Source of the DNA: Ferribacterium limneticum
Lineage (GTDB): Bacteria > Pseudomonadota > Gammaproteobacteria > Burkholderiales > Rhodocyclaceae
Direction: 5' to 3'
DNA length: 64,000 bases
Assembly (NCBI RefSeq): GCF_020510585.1
Contig: NZ_CP075190.1
Coordinates: 124,001 to 188,000, forward strand
Each line of letters begins with the position of its first letter. Within the stretch, counting starts at the first letter, position 1. The notes below the pieces were generated by a model. The model made no database searches and was not told the origin of the DNA. It saw nothing but the letters and a program-made list of their open reading frames with translations. Position numbers and translations under genes: made by a program. This document shows positions 1 to 8,457 of the stretch, one piece after another.

Positions 1-892
1 GCTGCAGGAAAGGGCTGCCGCCAAGGCCCTGACGCTGACCGTGAGCTGTGAGCCGATCGGCCACCGGGTGCGTGGCGACGTCACGCGCTTTACTCAGTCT
101 CTGCTCAATCTTGCCAGCAACGCCATCAAATTCACCGAAGCAGGCGTTGTCGCGGTCCGTATTCGCCAGCTGGACGAGCGGGACGGCAAAGTTCTAGTCC
201 GCGCCGAAGTCGAGGACACCGGGATCGGCATTGCGCCGGAAATCATGCCGCGGCTGTTCACGCCGTTCGAGCAAGCCGATGCCTCGACCACCCGGAAATA
301 TGGCGGCACCGGTCTTGGCCTGGCCATCACCAAGCGCCTGGCCGAATTGATGGGGGGCGAATCCGGCGCCACTAGCGAGGTCGGGGTGGGCAGCACTTTC
401 TGGTTCACCGCCTGGCTGGAAAAGTCTGCCGCCGGTGCCGTGGGAGACCGGCCGGAGGACGGGGTAATCAGCGCCGAAGCGGAATTGCTCCGTGAGTTTT
501 TCGGCACTCCCATCCTGCTCGTGGAAGACGAACCGATCAATCGCGAGGTGGCGCTCACCTTCCTTGAAGATGCCGGACTGACGGTGAGCGCGGTGGCCGA
601 TGGTGCCGAAGCCTTGGCCCAGGCCCGCGAGAACAGCTTCGCGCTGGTTCTCATGGACATGCAGATGCCGGTCATGGATGGCCTGGAAGCCACCCGGAAA
701 ATTCGCGAGCTGCCCGGCTGGCAGACCATCCCGATCATTGCGATGACGGCCAATGCCTTCGCCGAAGACCGTCGACGTTGCCTTGAGGCGGGAATGAACG
801 ACTTCGTGACCAAGCCATTCGAACCAGCGACTTTTTTTGCCACCCTGCGGCAGTGGCTGATCATTGGCCGGCGGGGCGGTGTCGGCGGCTGA
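1..892 (+). CDS. Hybrid sensor histidine kinase, 3' part (HATPase + receiver)
   Basis: The gene is cut by the left window edge; the frame is open from base 2. The visible part has a HATPase_c domain with N box (NLASNAIKF), G1 (DTGIGI) and G2 (GTGLGLA), followed from about residue 165 (counted from base 41) by a receiver domain with the acceptor Asp in LMDMQMP and the conserved Lys in TKPF. Such hybrid kinases autophosphorylate on an upstream His (not visible) and pass phosphate to the receiver. It ends with a short Gly-rich tail, with no Hpt domain. The sensory input lies outside the window, so the signal is unknown. Confidence 0.93.
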   Translation, partial: LQERAAAKALTLTVSCEPIGHRVRGDVTRFTQSLLNLASNAIKFTEAGVVAVRIRQLDERDGKVLVRAEVEDTGIGIAPEIMPRLFTPFEQADASTTRKYGGTGLGLAITKRLAELMGGESGATSEVGVGSTFWFTAWLEKSAAGAVGDRPEDGVISAEAELLREFFGTPILLVEDEPINREVALTFLEDAGLTVSAVADGAEALAQARENSFALVLMDMQMPVMDGLEATRKIRELPGWQTIPIIAMTANAFAEDRRRCLEAGMNDFVTKPFEPATFFATLRQWLIIGRRGGVGG

Positions 893-1045
893 GTTCGCCT
901 TCGGTTGTGGAATTTTCGAGATGTCTTGTGGCGATCGACGGCGAGTCCAGAGCGGCCTGCTATCCGGGCAAGAGCCCTTCTGATCAATAACCGGCAGAGT
1001 TGGCGGGGGGAGTGATTCCCGCCGCAGTTTCACTCTTTGTCGCAG

Positions 1046-1678
1046 TCAACCGAGCAGTTTCCGCTGGTCGAGGTATTTTTCGAGGATTTCGAGGCGGGCG
1101 AGCGGGTCGTCGAGTTCGAGCAGTTTTTGCTTGGCGAGGTTCTGGATGGGCAGGACTTCAGTGATGCGAAAGCCGACCCATTCGGCTTCGTCGTAGCGGT
1201 GCGGTTCGGGCAGGCGTTCGTTGCCGAGGTCGTCGACGACGCGGCGGAGCAGCGGCACGAGGCGCTGGCGTTCGGGTGGCAGCGGCGTCGGGCCGGTTTC
1301 GGCGAGCAGTTCGACGCTGGCTTCAAGTTGGTTATTGGAGCCGACGCTGGTTTCGATGATGCGGAAGCGGCGGCTGCCGTGGGCGGTGATCATCAGAATG
1401 CCGAGCTGTTCCATTTCCCAGTCGCCGATGCTGGCCAGCGTGCCGACGGCGTGCGGTTCGGCAGTGGCGCCGACTTCGCTGCCTTTTTCGATGAGGCAGA
1501 CGCCGAAGGGCGAGCCGTCCTTCATGCAGGCGGCGGCCATGTCGAGGTAGCGCTGTTCGAAGATTTTGAGCGGCAGCACGCTACCCGGGAAAAGCACGGT
1601 GTTGAGCGGGAAGAGCGGGATGCGCATCGTTTCGACGGCGTTGCCAGTCGGCGAGCGGACGAAGTCGAACCAGCCCAT
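1046..1678 (-). CDS. Lon N-terminal substrate-binding domain protein
   Basis: 210 aa, made up of the Lon protease N-terminal (LON_substr_bdg) fold alone: the segment PLFPLNTVLFPGSVLPLKIF near residue 20 is the family signature, and no AAA or protease domain follows. Stand-alone proteins of this type are common in proteobacteria; their role is unproven, possibly presenting substrates to proteolysis. The start at 1678 has a good GAGGAG ribosome site and lies 2 bp from the ubiX stop, so the two genes are probably co-translated. A start at residue 18 (MRIPLF) is possible and would match the shortest homologues. Confidence 0.9.
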   Translation of the reverse strand: MGWFDFVRSPTGNAVETMRIPLFPLNTVLFPGSVLPLKIFEQRYLDMAAACMKDGSPFGVCLIEKGSEVGATAEPHAVGTLASIGDWEMEQLGILMITAHGSRRFRIIETSVGSNNQLEASVELLAETGPTPLPPERQRLVPLLRRVVDDLGNERLPEPHRYDEAEWVGFRITEVLPIQNLAKQKLLELDDPLARLEILEKYLDQRKLLG

Positions 1679-1679
1679 G

Positions 1680-2291
1680 TCAGCTCTCCTCGCCCCAGCG
1701 CTGCATCAGCGTGTGCGGCACGGCGATCTGGTCGAGGACGCGGGCGACGACGAAATCGACGATGTCCTGGACGCTTTGCGGGTGGTGGTAGAAGCCGGGG
1801 TTGGGCGGCAGGATGACGGCGCCGGCGCGGCTCAGGCGCAGCATATTTTCGAGGTGGATGGCCGAGAACGGCGTTTCGCGCGGCACCAGAACGAGCTTGC
1901 GGCCTTCTTTCAGGACGACATCGGCGGCGCGTTCGATCAGGTTGTCGGCCAGGCCCTGAGCAATGGCGGCCAGGGTGCCCATGCTGCACGGACAGACGAC
2001 CATGGCGTCGGGCGGGTTGGAGCCGGAGGCGACCGGGGCGAACCATTCTTCGCGTCCGTAGACGGCGAGGTTTTCCGGATTGACCGCAGGATAGCGGGCG
2101 AGCAGGGCGGCCTTGGCATCGCTCGGCCGCGATGGCAGGTCGAATTCGAGTTCCTGCCTGGCGACGACCTGCGAGGCTTGCGAGTAGAGCAGCTGCACCT
2201 TGCAACCCGATTCGAGCAGGCATTCGAGCAGGCGCAGGCCGTAGGGCATGCCGGAGGCACCGGTCAGCGCGAGGCAGATGGTCTTGGACAT
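1680..2291 (-). CDS. ubiX: Flavin prenyltransferase UbiX
   Basis: 203 aa, full length. UbiX joins dimethylallyl phosphate to FMN to make the prenyl-FMN cofactor used by UbiD decarboxylase in ubiquinone synthesis. The N-terminal ALTGASGMPYGLRLL and the CPCSMGTLAAIAQGLADNL segment are family hallmarks, and the RETPFSAIHLENM and PNPGFYH segments form the flavin and prenyl pocket. Its start overlaps the stop of the Gx-transporter gene (TGATG), so it belongs to the same transcript. No ubiD is present in this window. Confidence 0.96.
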   Translation of the reverse strand: MSKTICLALTGASGMPYGLRLLECLLESGCKVQLLYSQASQVVARQELEFDLPSRPSDAKAALLARYPAVNPENLAVYGREEWFAPVASGSNPPDAMVVCPCSMGTLAAIAQGLADNLIERAADVVLKEGRKLVLVPRETPFSAIHLENMLRLSRAGAVILPPNPGFYHHPQSVQDIVDFVVARVLDQIAVPHTLMQRWGEES

Positions 2292-2821
2292 CAGGCAGCT
2301 TCCGTGGGGGCGGGTTCAGCCAACAGTTTAGCCGCGATCAGGCCGTTGATGGTGCCGAAAACCAGTGCCGCGGCGGCGAAAACCGGGGTGAGGAGAAAGA
2401 CCCCGTCGTGCGGAATGAGCCAGACGCGGGCGAGCAGCAACTGGCCGCCGATATGGGCGAAGGCGGCGAGAATGGACAGGCTGACCGGGCCGAACCAGCG
2501 CTTGGGCAGATGGCGGGCGAGGCCGAGGGTGAGCAGGCTGAGCGTCGTCCCGGTGAGCGACAGGAAGAAGCCGGGGGCGAGGAAGAAGCCGAGCAGCAGG
2601 CTGCCGGCCAAAACCCGCAGGGCGCTCACCCAGACCGCCGTGCCCCAGCCGTAGCGGGCCAGCACGACGAGGGTGACGATGTTGGCCAGGCCCGGCTTGA
2701 CGCCGGGCAGCGGCGACGGGATGGCGGCGTCGACCAGCGACAGGCCGACGGCCGCCGTGGCCAGCCAGGCGACGCGGCGGTCTTCGGCGGTGACGGTGAG
2801 CTTAATAACTGATCGAGTCAT
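2291..2821 (-). CDS. Gx transporter family membrane protein
   Basis: 176 aa with about five hydrophobic segments; the LPGVKPGLANIVTLVVL stretch near residue 38 is typical of the Gx transporter family (PF07456, historically named heptaprenyl diphosphate synthase component I). It lacks the DDxxD motifs of real prenyl synthases, so the old name is misleading. It is paired with, and overlaps by 20 bp, the NusG-domain-II gene; the same pair resembles EetB/EetA of Gram-positive flavin-based electron transfer loci. Role here unknown; a small-molecule or prenyl-related membrane function is plausible. Confidence 0.82.
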   Translation of the reverse strand: MTRSVIKLTVTAEDRRVAWLATAAVGLSLVDAAIPSPLPGVKPGLANIVTLVVLARYGWGTAVWVSALRVLAGSLLLGFFLAPGFFLSLTGTTLSLLTLGLARHLPKRWFGPVSLSILAAFAHIGGQLLLARVWLIPHDGVFLLTPVFAAAALVFGTINGLIAAKLLAEPAPTEAA

Positions 2822-3176
2822 AGACCTTGGTCCGCCCGGCGATCTGGACGCTGACGCGGTTGGGGGCGCAGATGGCGATTTCGCCGGGACGCATGAGCCA
2901 GCCCTGCTTGACGCAATACTGGCGCGGGCTGGGGTCGGAAACGACGCGGGCGCGGCCGGGTTCGACGGCGATCAAGGTGGTGCCGAGCGGGCCGGCGACT
3001 TCGTATTGCTTGCGCGCCTTGAGGTCGACTTCGGCGAAAACGCGGCCTTCCTGGCGGATGATGGCGCGGTCGGCCAGTCCGCCCTGCCAGAAAACCGGGA
3101 TGCTGATGCCGACGGCGGCAGCGCTGAGCAGCATGATCAGCCAGTCGCCGGGGCGGATCAGGGTCAGCCAGTTCAT
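2802..3176 (-). CDS. NusG domain II-containing small membrane protein
   Basis: 124 aa: one N-terminal membrane segment (about residues 13-32) and then an exported domain resembling NusG domain II (PF07009), with a conserved Cys in the SPRQYCVKQGW motif. It is not the transcription factor NusG. It is the first gene of the NusG-II / Gx / ubiX / Lon-domain run and overlaps the next gene by 20 bp. A copy of the window's dispersed 40-bp repeat lies 21 bp upstream of its start codon. Confidence 0.8.
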   Translation of the reverse strand: MNWLTLIRPGDWLIMLLSAAAVGISIPVFWQGGLADRAIIRQEGRVFAEVDLKARKQYEVAGPLGTTLIAVEPGRARVVSDPSPRQYCVKQGWLMRPGEIAICAPNRVSVQIAGRTKVYDSISY

Positions 3177-3197
3177 GGCCTTGCCCGGTGCCGGGGC

Positions 3198-3237
3198 ATT
3201 TCAATTTTGGCCATTTTTTCCGGTTGACCGTGGGAAT
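3198..3237 (+). repeat. Dispersed 40-bp repeat, copy 1 (near-consensus)
   Basis: Intergenic copy between the NusG-II gene and rapZ. Left part TTTCAATTTTGGCC followed by the core TTTTTTCCGGTTGACCGTGG and GAAT. Copies 1 and 6 differ only in a few bases of the central A/T tract, so they serve as reference for the other copies. Confidence 0.85.
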
Positions 3238-3312
3238 TGTTCTGCGGCTTGTCGACGGTGCTGACGGCGGTCAAGCGGGCCGGTACATGCCGGCCTGGGC
3301 AGTCGTTCACGT

Positions 3313-4158
3313 TCAGGCGCCGGCCAGCGTACGGTGGCGGACGAGCACCCGGGCGCGCGTGGCGAATTCGTTGGCCAGCCATTCGGCCAGGTAAACCGAG
3401 CGGTGCTGGCCACCCGTGCAGCCGATGGCCACCGTCAGATAGTTGCGGTTGTCGCGGATGTAGGCCGGTAGCCAAGTGGCGACGAAGCGGCAGATATCAT
3501 CGCGCATGCGGCGGACTTCTTCCTCGGCTTCGAGGAAGTCGACGACCGGCTGGTCCTTGCCGGTCAGGGCGCGCAATTCCGGGTCGTAGTGCGGGTTGGG
3601 CAGGCAGCGGACGTCGAAGACGAGATCGGCGTCGAGCGGGATGCCGTGCTTGAAGCCGAAGGATTCGAACATCAATGTCAGGCCCTGGCCGGGTTCGGCC
3701 TCGATGAACTGGCGGACCCATTCGCGCAGGCCGCTGGCCTTCATGCCGCTGGTGTCGATGCGGTGGCCGAGGGTGGAAATCGGCTCGAGCAACTTGTTTT
3801 CAGCCCGGATGGCTTCTTCCAGCGTCTGTCCGGCGGTGGCCAGCGGGTGACGGCGCCGCGATTCGGAATAGCGCTTGAGCAGCGTTTCCTCGTGGGAAAA
3901 GAGAAAGAGAAAGGTGACTTCGACGCCGTCTTCCTTCAATTTGTCGAGCTTGGCCGGCAGCAGATCCATGCCGTGCCCGGAACGGGCGTCGATGGCGACG
4001 GCCACCTTGTCGACATTTTCTTCCTTGAGCATCCCGGCGAGCACCGTCAGCATGATCACCGGCAGGTTGTCCACGCAGTAATAACCGGCGTCTTCAAGCA
4101 GGTTCAGGGCGACGGACTTGCCGGAGCCGGAAAGTCCGCTGATCAGAATGAGTTCCAT
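3313..4158 (-). CDS. rapZ: RNase adapter protein RapZ
   Basis: 281 aa, full length. P-loop GLSGSGKS at residues 8-15, then the family-specific VDNLP motif and C-terminal GCTGGQHRSVYLAEWLA, which in E. coli RapZ belongs to the RNA- and glucosamine-6-phosphate-binding half. RapZ guides RNase E to the small RNA GlmZ in enterobacteria; in betaproteobacteria the ATP/GTP-binding family is conserved but the RNA target is less clear. The gene is transcribed away from the M20 gene (71-bp spacer) and separated from the next minus-strand gene by 136 bp holding repeat copy 1. Confidence 0.95.
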   Translation of the reverse strand: MELILISGLSGSGKSVALNLLEDAGYYCVDNLPVIMLTVLAGMLKEENVDKVAVAIDARSGHGMDLLPAKLDKLKEDGVEVTFLFLFSHEETLLKRYSESRRRHPLATAGQTLEEAIRAENKLLEPISTLGHRIDTSGMKASGLREWVRQFIEAEPGQGLTLMFESFGFKHGIPLDADLVFDVRCLPNPHYDPELRALTGKDQPVVDFLEAEEEVRRMRDDICRFVATWLPAYIRDNRNYLTVAIGCTGGQHRSVYLAEWLANEFATRARVLVRHRTLAGA

Positions 4159-4229
4159 GGGGGCAGAGCATAATCAAGGCGGCGCCCGGTATCAACCCGC
4201 GGCATAATAGAAAAAAACAGGAGATCATC

Positions 4230-5414
4230 ATGCCCCCGACAATTCCTCTGCTTGACCTCCCCTTTTTGGCCGAACTGACCGCGCTGCGCCGCGACATTCA
4301 TGCCCATCCCGAACTGGCTTTCAATGAGCAGCGGACGGCCGACATCGTCGCCGGCGAACTGGAGCGTTACGGCCTCGAAGTCCATCGCGGCATCGCCAAA
4401 ACCGGCGTCGTTGGCGTCTTGCGCGCCGGCACCTCGACCAAAATGGTCGGCCTGCGCGCCGACATGGACGCGCTGCCGTTGGCCGAAATGAACGAATTCC
4501 CGCATCACTCGAAGCACGCCGGAAAAATGCACGCCTGCGGCCACGACGGCCATACCGCCATGCTCCTCGGCGCCGCCCGCCATCTGGCGCAGCACCCCGA
4601 TTTCGACGGCGTCGCCGTGTTCATCTTCCAGCCGGCCGAGGAATCCGAAGGCGGCGCCGCCGTGATGATCGAGGACGGCCTGTTCGAGCGCTTCCCGGTC
4701 GAGGCCGTGTTCGGCCTGCATAACTGGCCGGGCATCCCGGTTGGCGAAATGGCCGTCATGCCCGGGCCGGTCATGGCCGGCACCTGCGCTTTCGAAATCA
4801 TCGTGCGCGGCCACGGCTGTCATGCCGCCATGCCGCATCAGGGGGTCGATTCCATCGTTGCCGGGGCGCAACTCGTGCAGGCCCTGCAAACCGTGGTCAG
4901 TCGCACGCTGCACCCGTGCGAATCGGCCGTGGTCAGCGTCACCCAATTTCATGCCGGCGAGGCGTGGAACATCATTCCCGAAGAAGTGGTGTTGCGCGGC
5001 ACCATCCGCAGCTTCAAGCCGGAGGTGCAGGAAGGCATCGAGCGCGCCGTCGAACGGTTGTGCAGCGGTATCGCCGCGGCCAATGGGGCGCAAATCAGTG
5101 TCCAGTTCGACCACCGCTACCCGCCGACGGTCAACAGCGTCAACGAAGCCAAATTCTGCCGCGAAGTCGCCGCCGAGGTGTTCAAGCCGGAACGCGTGCT
5201 GACCGACATCCTGCCCTCGATGGGCGCCGAGGATTTCGCCTACATGCTCAATGAAAAGCCGGGCTGCTACGTCTGGCTCGGCAATGGCCCGGGCACCGGC
5301 GGCTGCACGCTGCATAACCCGCACTACGACTTCAATGACGAATTGCTGACGCTGGGCGCCAGCTACTGGGTGCGCCTCGTCCAGCGTTTCCTGCCCGTGA
5401 ATCTGCCCGCCTGA
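4230..5414 (+). CDS. M20 family amidohydrolase (hippurate hydrolase-like)
   Basis: 394 aa, M20D subfamily. N-terminal LRRDIHAHPELAFNE, metal-site motifs ADMDALP and HACGHDGHT, the paired acidic EES after FQPAE, and a late His in CTLHNPHYDFND are all present, so a two-zinc active site is expected. Members cleave N-acyl amino acids such as hippurate or N-acetyl amino acids; the exact substrate cannot be read from sequence. No signal peptide, so cytoplasmic. The start has a clear AGGAG site seven bases upstream. Monocistronic, ended by a strong terminator. Confidence 0.93.
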   Translation: MPPTIPLLDLPFLAELTALRRDIHAHPELAFNEQRTADIVAGELERYGLEVHRGIAKTGVVGVLRAGTSTKMVGLRADMDALPLAEMNEFPHHSKHAGKMHACGHDGHTAMLLGAARHLAQHPDFDGVAVFIFQPAEESEGGAAVMIEDGLFERFPVEAVFGLHNWPGIPVGEMAVMPGPVMAGTCAFEIIVRGHGCHAAMPHQGVDSIVAGAQLVQALQTVVSRTLHPCESAVVSVTQFHAGEAWNIIPEEVVLRGTIRSFKPEVQEGIERAVERLCSGIAAANGAQISVQFDHRYPPTVNSVNEAKFCREVAAEVFKPERVLTDILPSMGAEDFAYMLNEKPGCYVWLGNGPGTGGCTLHNPHYDFNDELLTLGASYWVRLVQRFLPVNLPA

Positions 5415-5430
5415 AAGAGTTTTCAGGGCG

Positions 5431-5460
5431 AAAAAAAGCGGCGTTGAACGCCGCTTTTTT
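5431..5460. terminator. Bidirectional intrinsic terminator
   Basis: GC stem GCGGCG/CGCCGC with a five-base loop (TTGAA), flanked by a run of seven A on the left and six T on the right, so it can stop transcription from both the M20 gene (+) and the chemotaxis receptor gene (-). Confidence 0.92.
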
Positions 5461-5479
5461 GCGATGTGCGCTGCCCGGC

Positions 5480-7093
5480 CTACAACTTGAAGCGGGAAAT
5501 CTGCTGGTTCAACTCGCCGGCCATGCCCTTCAGGCGCTCGGCCGACGCCACGACGTCGCGCATGGCGCGGGCACCCACTTCGATCAGGTTGCGAACTTGC
5601 TCGATGTGCTTCTGCATGGTGCCTTCGTTCTGATATTCGACGCTGATCGCATCGGTAATGCGTGCCACCACCTGCGTCACCTCGAGTGAGCTGGTGTTCA
5701 TCCGGTCGAAAGCATCGCGGGCCTGATTGGACAACTGGACGCTGTCATCGACCTGGCGCATGCCGGATTCCATGGCATCGACGGCGCGCGCCGTGCCAGT
5801 GTGGATGCTGTCGACCATGGCGGATATTTCGGCGGTCGATTTCGTGGTGCGTTCGGCCAGCTTGCGTACCTCGTCGGCAACCACGGCAAAGCCGCGTCCC
5901 TGTTCGCCGGCGCGCGCCGCTTCAATGGCGGCATTGAGGGCGAGCAGGTTGGTCTGGCTGGCAATATCGGAGATGACGCCAAGGATGGAATTGATCTGGG
6001 CGGATAGCGTGCCCAGTTCGCGGATGTGGGTGGCCGTGACCTGCACCGAACTGGCCATAGATTTCGTTTCTTCTGCCGCCTTGCTGGCCAGTGCCGCGCC
6101 GCTGCCGGAAATTTCGCTCGATCCCTTGACGATCTGCTCGGCCTCATTGACCGCACCCATGACCTGATGGAGGCTTTGCGAAAGGCTCTCGCCGTTGCTG
6201 ACCATGCTGCGCGCGACATCCAGTTGCTGATCGCTGCCGCTCGCTACCTGCGAGGTGGCCGACGCCATCTGGGTCGCCGTCTGGGCCACGTCGTTCGCAT
6301 GCCTGGCGAGCGTGCCGACCAGCTCGCGCAGGTGGGTCTGCATGGCGGCCAGCCCGGCCAGCAGGCTGTCCTGGTCGCCATCGGCAATGGTGATCGGCTG
6401 CGTCAGGTCGCCGGTGGCCACCGCATTTGCGACCTGGCGGGCGTAGCCGGGTTCGCCACCGAGTTCGCGGCGCACGTAGGCCAGCGTGGTAACGACGCTG
6501 GCGATACCGACCAGAATGGCCAGTGCCGACAGCGCCAGCACGATGTTTCCGGCCTGCTCGGCCTTGCCGGCGACTTCAAGGCGTTGGGCATCGGTGGCCT
6601 TGTCGATGACCTCGAGGTCATCGAGCAGGGCCTTCTTCAAGGCGCGCCAGGCGGGCGTTTCCTTGCTGTTGATCAGAGTCTTCGCGTCGTCCGTGCGGCC
6701 AGCCTTGATCGCCGCGAGAACTTCAGTCTGGGCATCGGCCTGGGCCTGGGCGAGCGGTCCGAGGCGAGCCAGCGAACTGCTGAAGCCGTCGACGGACGAG
6801 GCGGCGCGGGTGGCAGCTTCGCGTGCCGTGGCGAAGTCCTTGCGGGCTTTTTCGAGATTCTCGAAAGCCTTGGGATTGCTCGGGTCGAGGACAATGTTGC
6901 GCAACGCCTGGCCCATTTGCAGGCCCTGGCTGTACATGTCCTGATAGCCGTGCTGCAGGGCGCCGATGCCATCGAGGAAGCTGCCGAAGCGCGCCGAGGT
7001 GCTGCGCAGGCCGCTGTTGGCGACGATAACAGCGGCAATGAAAGCGGCCATGATCAAGGCCATGCCGAGTAACAGGCGGTTGCGGAAACTCAT
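5480..7093 (-). CDS. Methyl-accepting chemotaxis protein
   Basis: 537 aa. Membrane segments at about residues 6-28 and 184-207 bracket a helical periplasmic domain of about 155 residues of four-helix-bundle type. A HAMP-like linker follows, then a long signalling domain with the hairpin tip [20 protein letters not shown] that docks CheA/CheW. No C-terminal CheR pentapeptide is seen. The ATG at 7093 (MSFRNRLLL) is preferred over an upstream TTG. The ligand is unknown and no che genes are nearby, so it is an orphan receptor ending at a shared terminator. Confidence 0.94.
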   Translation of the reverse strand: MSFRNRLLLGMALIMAAFIAAVIVANSGLRSTSARFGSFLDGIGALQHGYQDMYSQGLQMGQALRNIVLDPSNPKAFENLEKARKDFATAREAATRAASSVDGFSSSLARLGPLAQAQADAQTEVLAAIKAGRTDDAKTLINSKETPAWRALKKALLDDLEVIDKATDAQRLEVAGKAEQAGNIVLALSALAILVGIASVVTTLAYVRRELGGEPGYARQVANAVATGDLTQPITIADGDQDSLLAGLAAMQTHLRELVGTLARHANDVAQTATQMASATSQVASGSDQQLDVARSMVSNGESLSQSLHQVMGAVNEAEQIVKGSSEISGSGAALASKAAEETKSMASSVQVTATHIRELGTLSAQINSILGVISDIASQTNLLALNAAIEAARAGEQGRGFAVVADEVRKLAERTTKSTAEISAMVDSIHTGTARAVDAMESGMRQVDDSVQLSNQARDAFDRMNTSSLEVTQVVARITDAISVEYQNEGTMQKHIEQVRNLIEVGARAMRDVVASAERLKGMAGELNQQISRFKL

Positions 7094-7157
7094 TGCCAAA
7101 CCCCTTTTTATATTAGGGTTTCATTGTACGGCTTGGCTAGCGCGGGAGCCAGTTCGA

Positions 7158-8072
7158 TCAGCCGGCGGTGATCATTCCATCGCTGAGTCTGAGGGCATTG
7201 ACCAGCAGCAGTTCGCGTTCGACGCCGGCCACCAGCCGCTCATCGGAGAGATTGAGGAAGCGGGCATTGACGTCGACGGCAAAGGGCAGCGCGAGCACGA
7301 AAGCGGGGAAGTCGGCTTTCGGCAACTGGCGTTTTTCCATCATTGCGAACGACACGATGACCTTGATGGCATGCCAGGCGAGTTGTCCGATATTGCTGCG
7401 GAAGTTGGCAAGGCGCCGGAAAGCCCGTTCAAAAGCCGCGTCGACCGTGGAAAACGGCTTGCCGTGGCCAGGAATGACGATGTCGATGGGCAGCCGGGAG
7501 AGCATTTCCAGGGTTTCCTGCGCGCTGGCCAGGCCGTCGGCTTCACCGAGCAGTTCGGGGAAAATGACGCCGAAGCCGTTTTCCCACAGGGCATCGCCGG
7601 AAATCAGGATGCGCTTTTCCGGGTTGTAGTAGGCCAGTGCCTCCATGTCGTGCCCGGGAACGGCGAGCGCCTGCCAGTTGAGGCCGCCCATCTCGACTTC
7701 GTCGTTGGCGTCGATCAGGCTGTCGTGCTGGAAGCGCGCGCTTTGCTGGCCGAGCGGGGAGAGCAGCAGGGCATCCTTGTCCCAGTCGGCAATGGCCGCG
7801 TGCAGGCCGGCCGGGACGATGATCGCGCAGTCGAAGGCCGCCTTGAGCGCAGCGTTGCCGCCGATATGGTCGGAATGCGAATGGGTGTTAATCAGGCGGG
7901 CCAAGCTGCGGCCGGCCAGGGCGTGATGGACCAGGTCGACCGTCTGTTCGGCATGCGTGACGTAGCCGCTATCGATCAGGGTGGCCTGATCGCCGTCGAA
8001 AAGCAGGATGTTGTTGGCCGACAGCCAGCCGCGTTCGAGGACGAGCAGACTGGCCGGGAGGGCTACGCTCAT
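7158..8072 (-). CDS. MBL-fold metallo-hydrolase
   Basis: 304 aa with the metallo-beta-lactamase metal motif in NTHSHSDHIGGN near residue 65, a later VPGHDMEAL His and the ISGDALW Asp. Broadly similar to glyoxalase II-like hydrolases; substrate unknown. It is the last gene of the long minus-strand run and starts inside the stop codon of the preceding DUF1289 gene (ATGA), so it is translationally coupled to it. It might act on a thioester from the upstream leucine pathway, but that is a guess from position. Confidence 0.88.
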   Translation of the reverse strand: MSVALPASLLVLERGWLSANNILLFDGDQATLIDSGYVTHAEQTVDLVHHALAGRSLARLINTHSHSDHIGGNAALKAAFDCAIIVPAGLHAAIADWDKDALLLSPLGQQSARFQHDSLIDANDEVEMGGLNWQALAVPGHDMEALAYYNPEKRILISGDALWENGFGVIFPELLGEADGLASAQETLEMLSRLPIDIVIPGHGKPFSTVDAAFERAFRRLANFRSNIGQLAWHAIKVIVSFAMMEKRQLPKADFPAFVLALPFAVDVNARFLNLSDERLVAGVERELLLVNALRLSDGMITAG

Positions 8073-8251
8073 TCCGGCTTTTCCGGACTACCGTCACGAT
8101 TGGCCGGCTGAGTTGTCGTCGGCACGGCCAGTTCGGCCACGATGCCCGGCGCGCTCAGCGGCGGCCGGCCGCAGCCGAGGCAATAGCCGGAATCGGGGTC
8201 GGCCATGCAGATGCCGACGCATTGGTAGAGTTCTTCGTCCTGGTTGTTCAT
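8069..8251 (-). CDS. DUF1289 small Cys-rich protein (second of a tandem)
   Basis: 60 aa. The pattern CVGIC, Asp, then YCLGCGR is the DUF1289 signature: four cysteines that could bind a metal or Fe-S centre. Function unknown. It is flanked by ATGA overlaps on both sides, with the first DUF1289 gene upstream and the MBL-fold gene downstream. The C-terminal half is low-complexity. Confidence 0.82.
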   Translation of the reverse strand: MNNQDEELYQCVGICMADPDSGYCLGCGRPPLSAPGIVAELAVPTTTQPANRDGSPEKPE

Positions 8252-8457
8252 TTTGCGTTGCCGTTGCTGCGTATATCGCTTTCCTGCGGGGCCTGTTCGT
8301 GGCGTCGCCGGGCGACGTTGGCCAGGATGTGCTGCTGCTCGGCGGCGTCGAGGCGCGACCAGGCCGTGATTTCATCGATAGTGCGCAAGCAGCCCTGGCA
8401 CAGGCCGTTGTTCGCATCCATCTTGCAGATATTGATGCAGGGTGAGGGAGTTGTCAT
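8248..8457 (-). CDS. DUF1289 small Cys-rich protein (first of a tandem)
   Basis: 69 aa with the full DUF1289 pattern: CINICKMD, GLCQGC and the helical REID-like part here reading LRTIDEITAWSRL. Four conserved Cys. This is the canonical member; the following gene is a shortened relative. Its stop overlaps the start of that gene by four bases, and its start abuts the stop of the 329-residue unknown gene. Function unknown. Confidence 0.87.
   Translation of the reverse strand: MTTPSPCINICKMDANNGLCQGCLRTIDEITAWSRLDAAEQQHILANVARRRHEQAPQESDIRSNGNAK

Noticed and set aside
2073..2092. TTTTCCGGATTGACCGCAGG in ubiX as another dispersed repeat copy
   Set aside because: Only the core half matches, without the T tract or left block, and it encodes a plausible native UbiX segment; likely chance.
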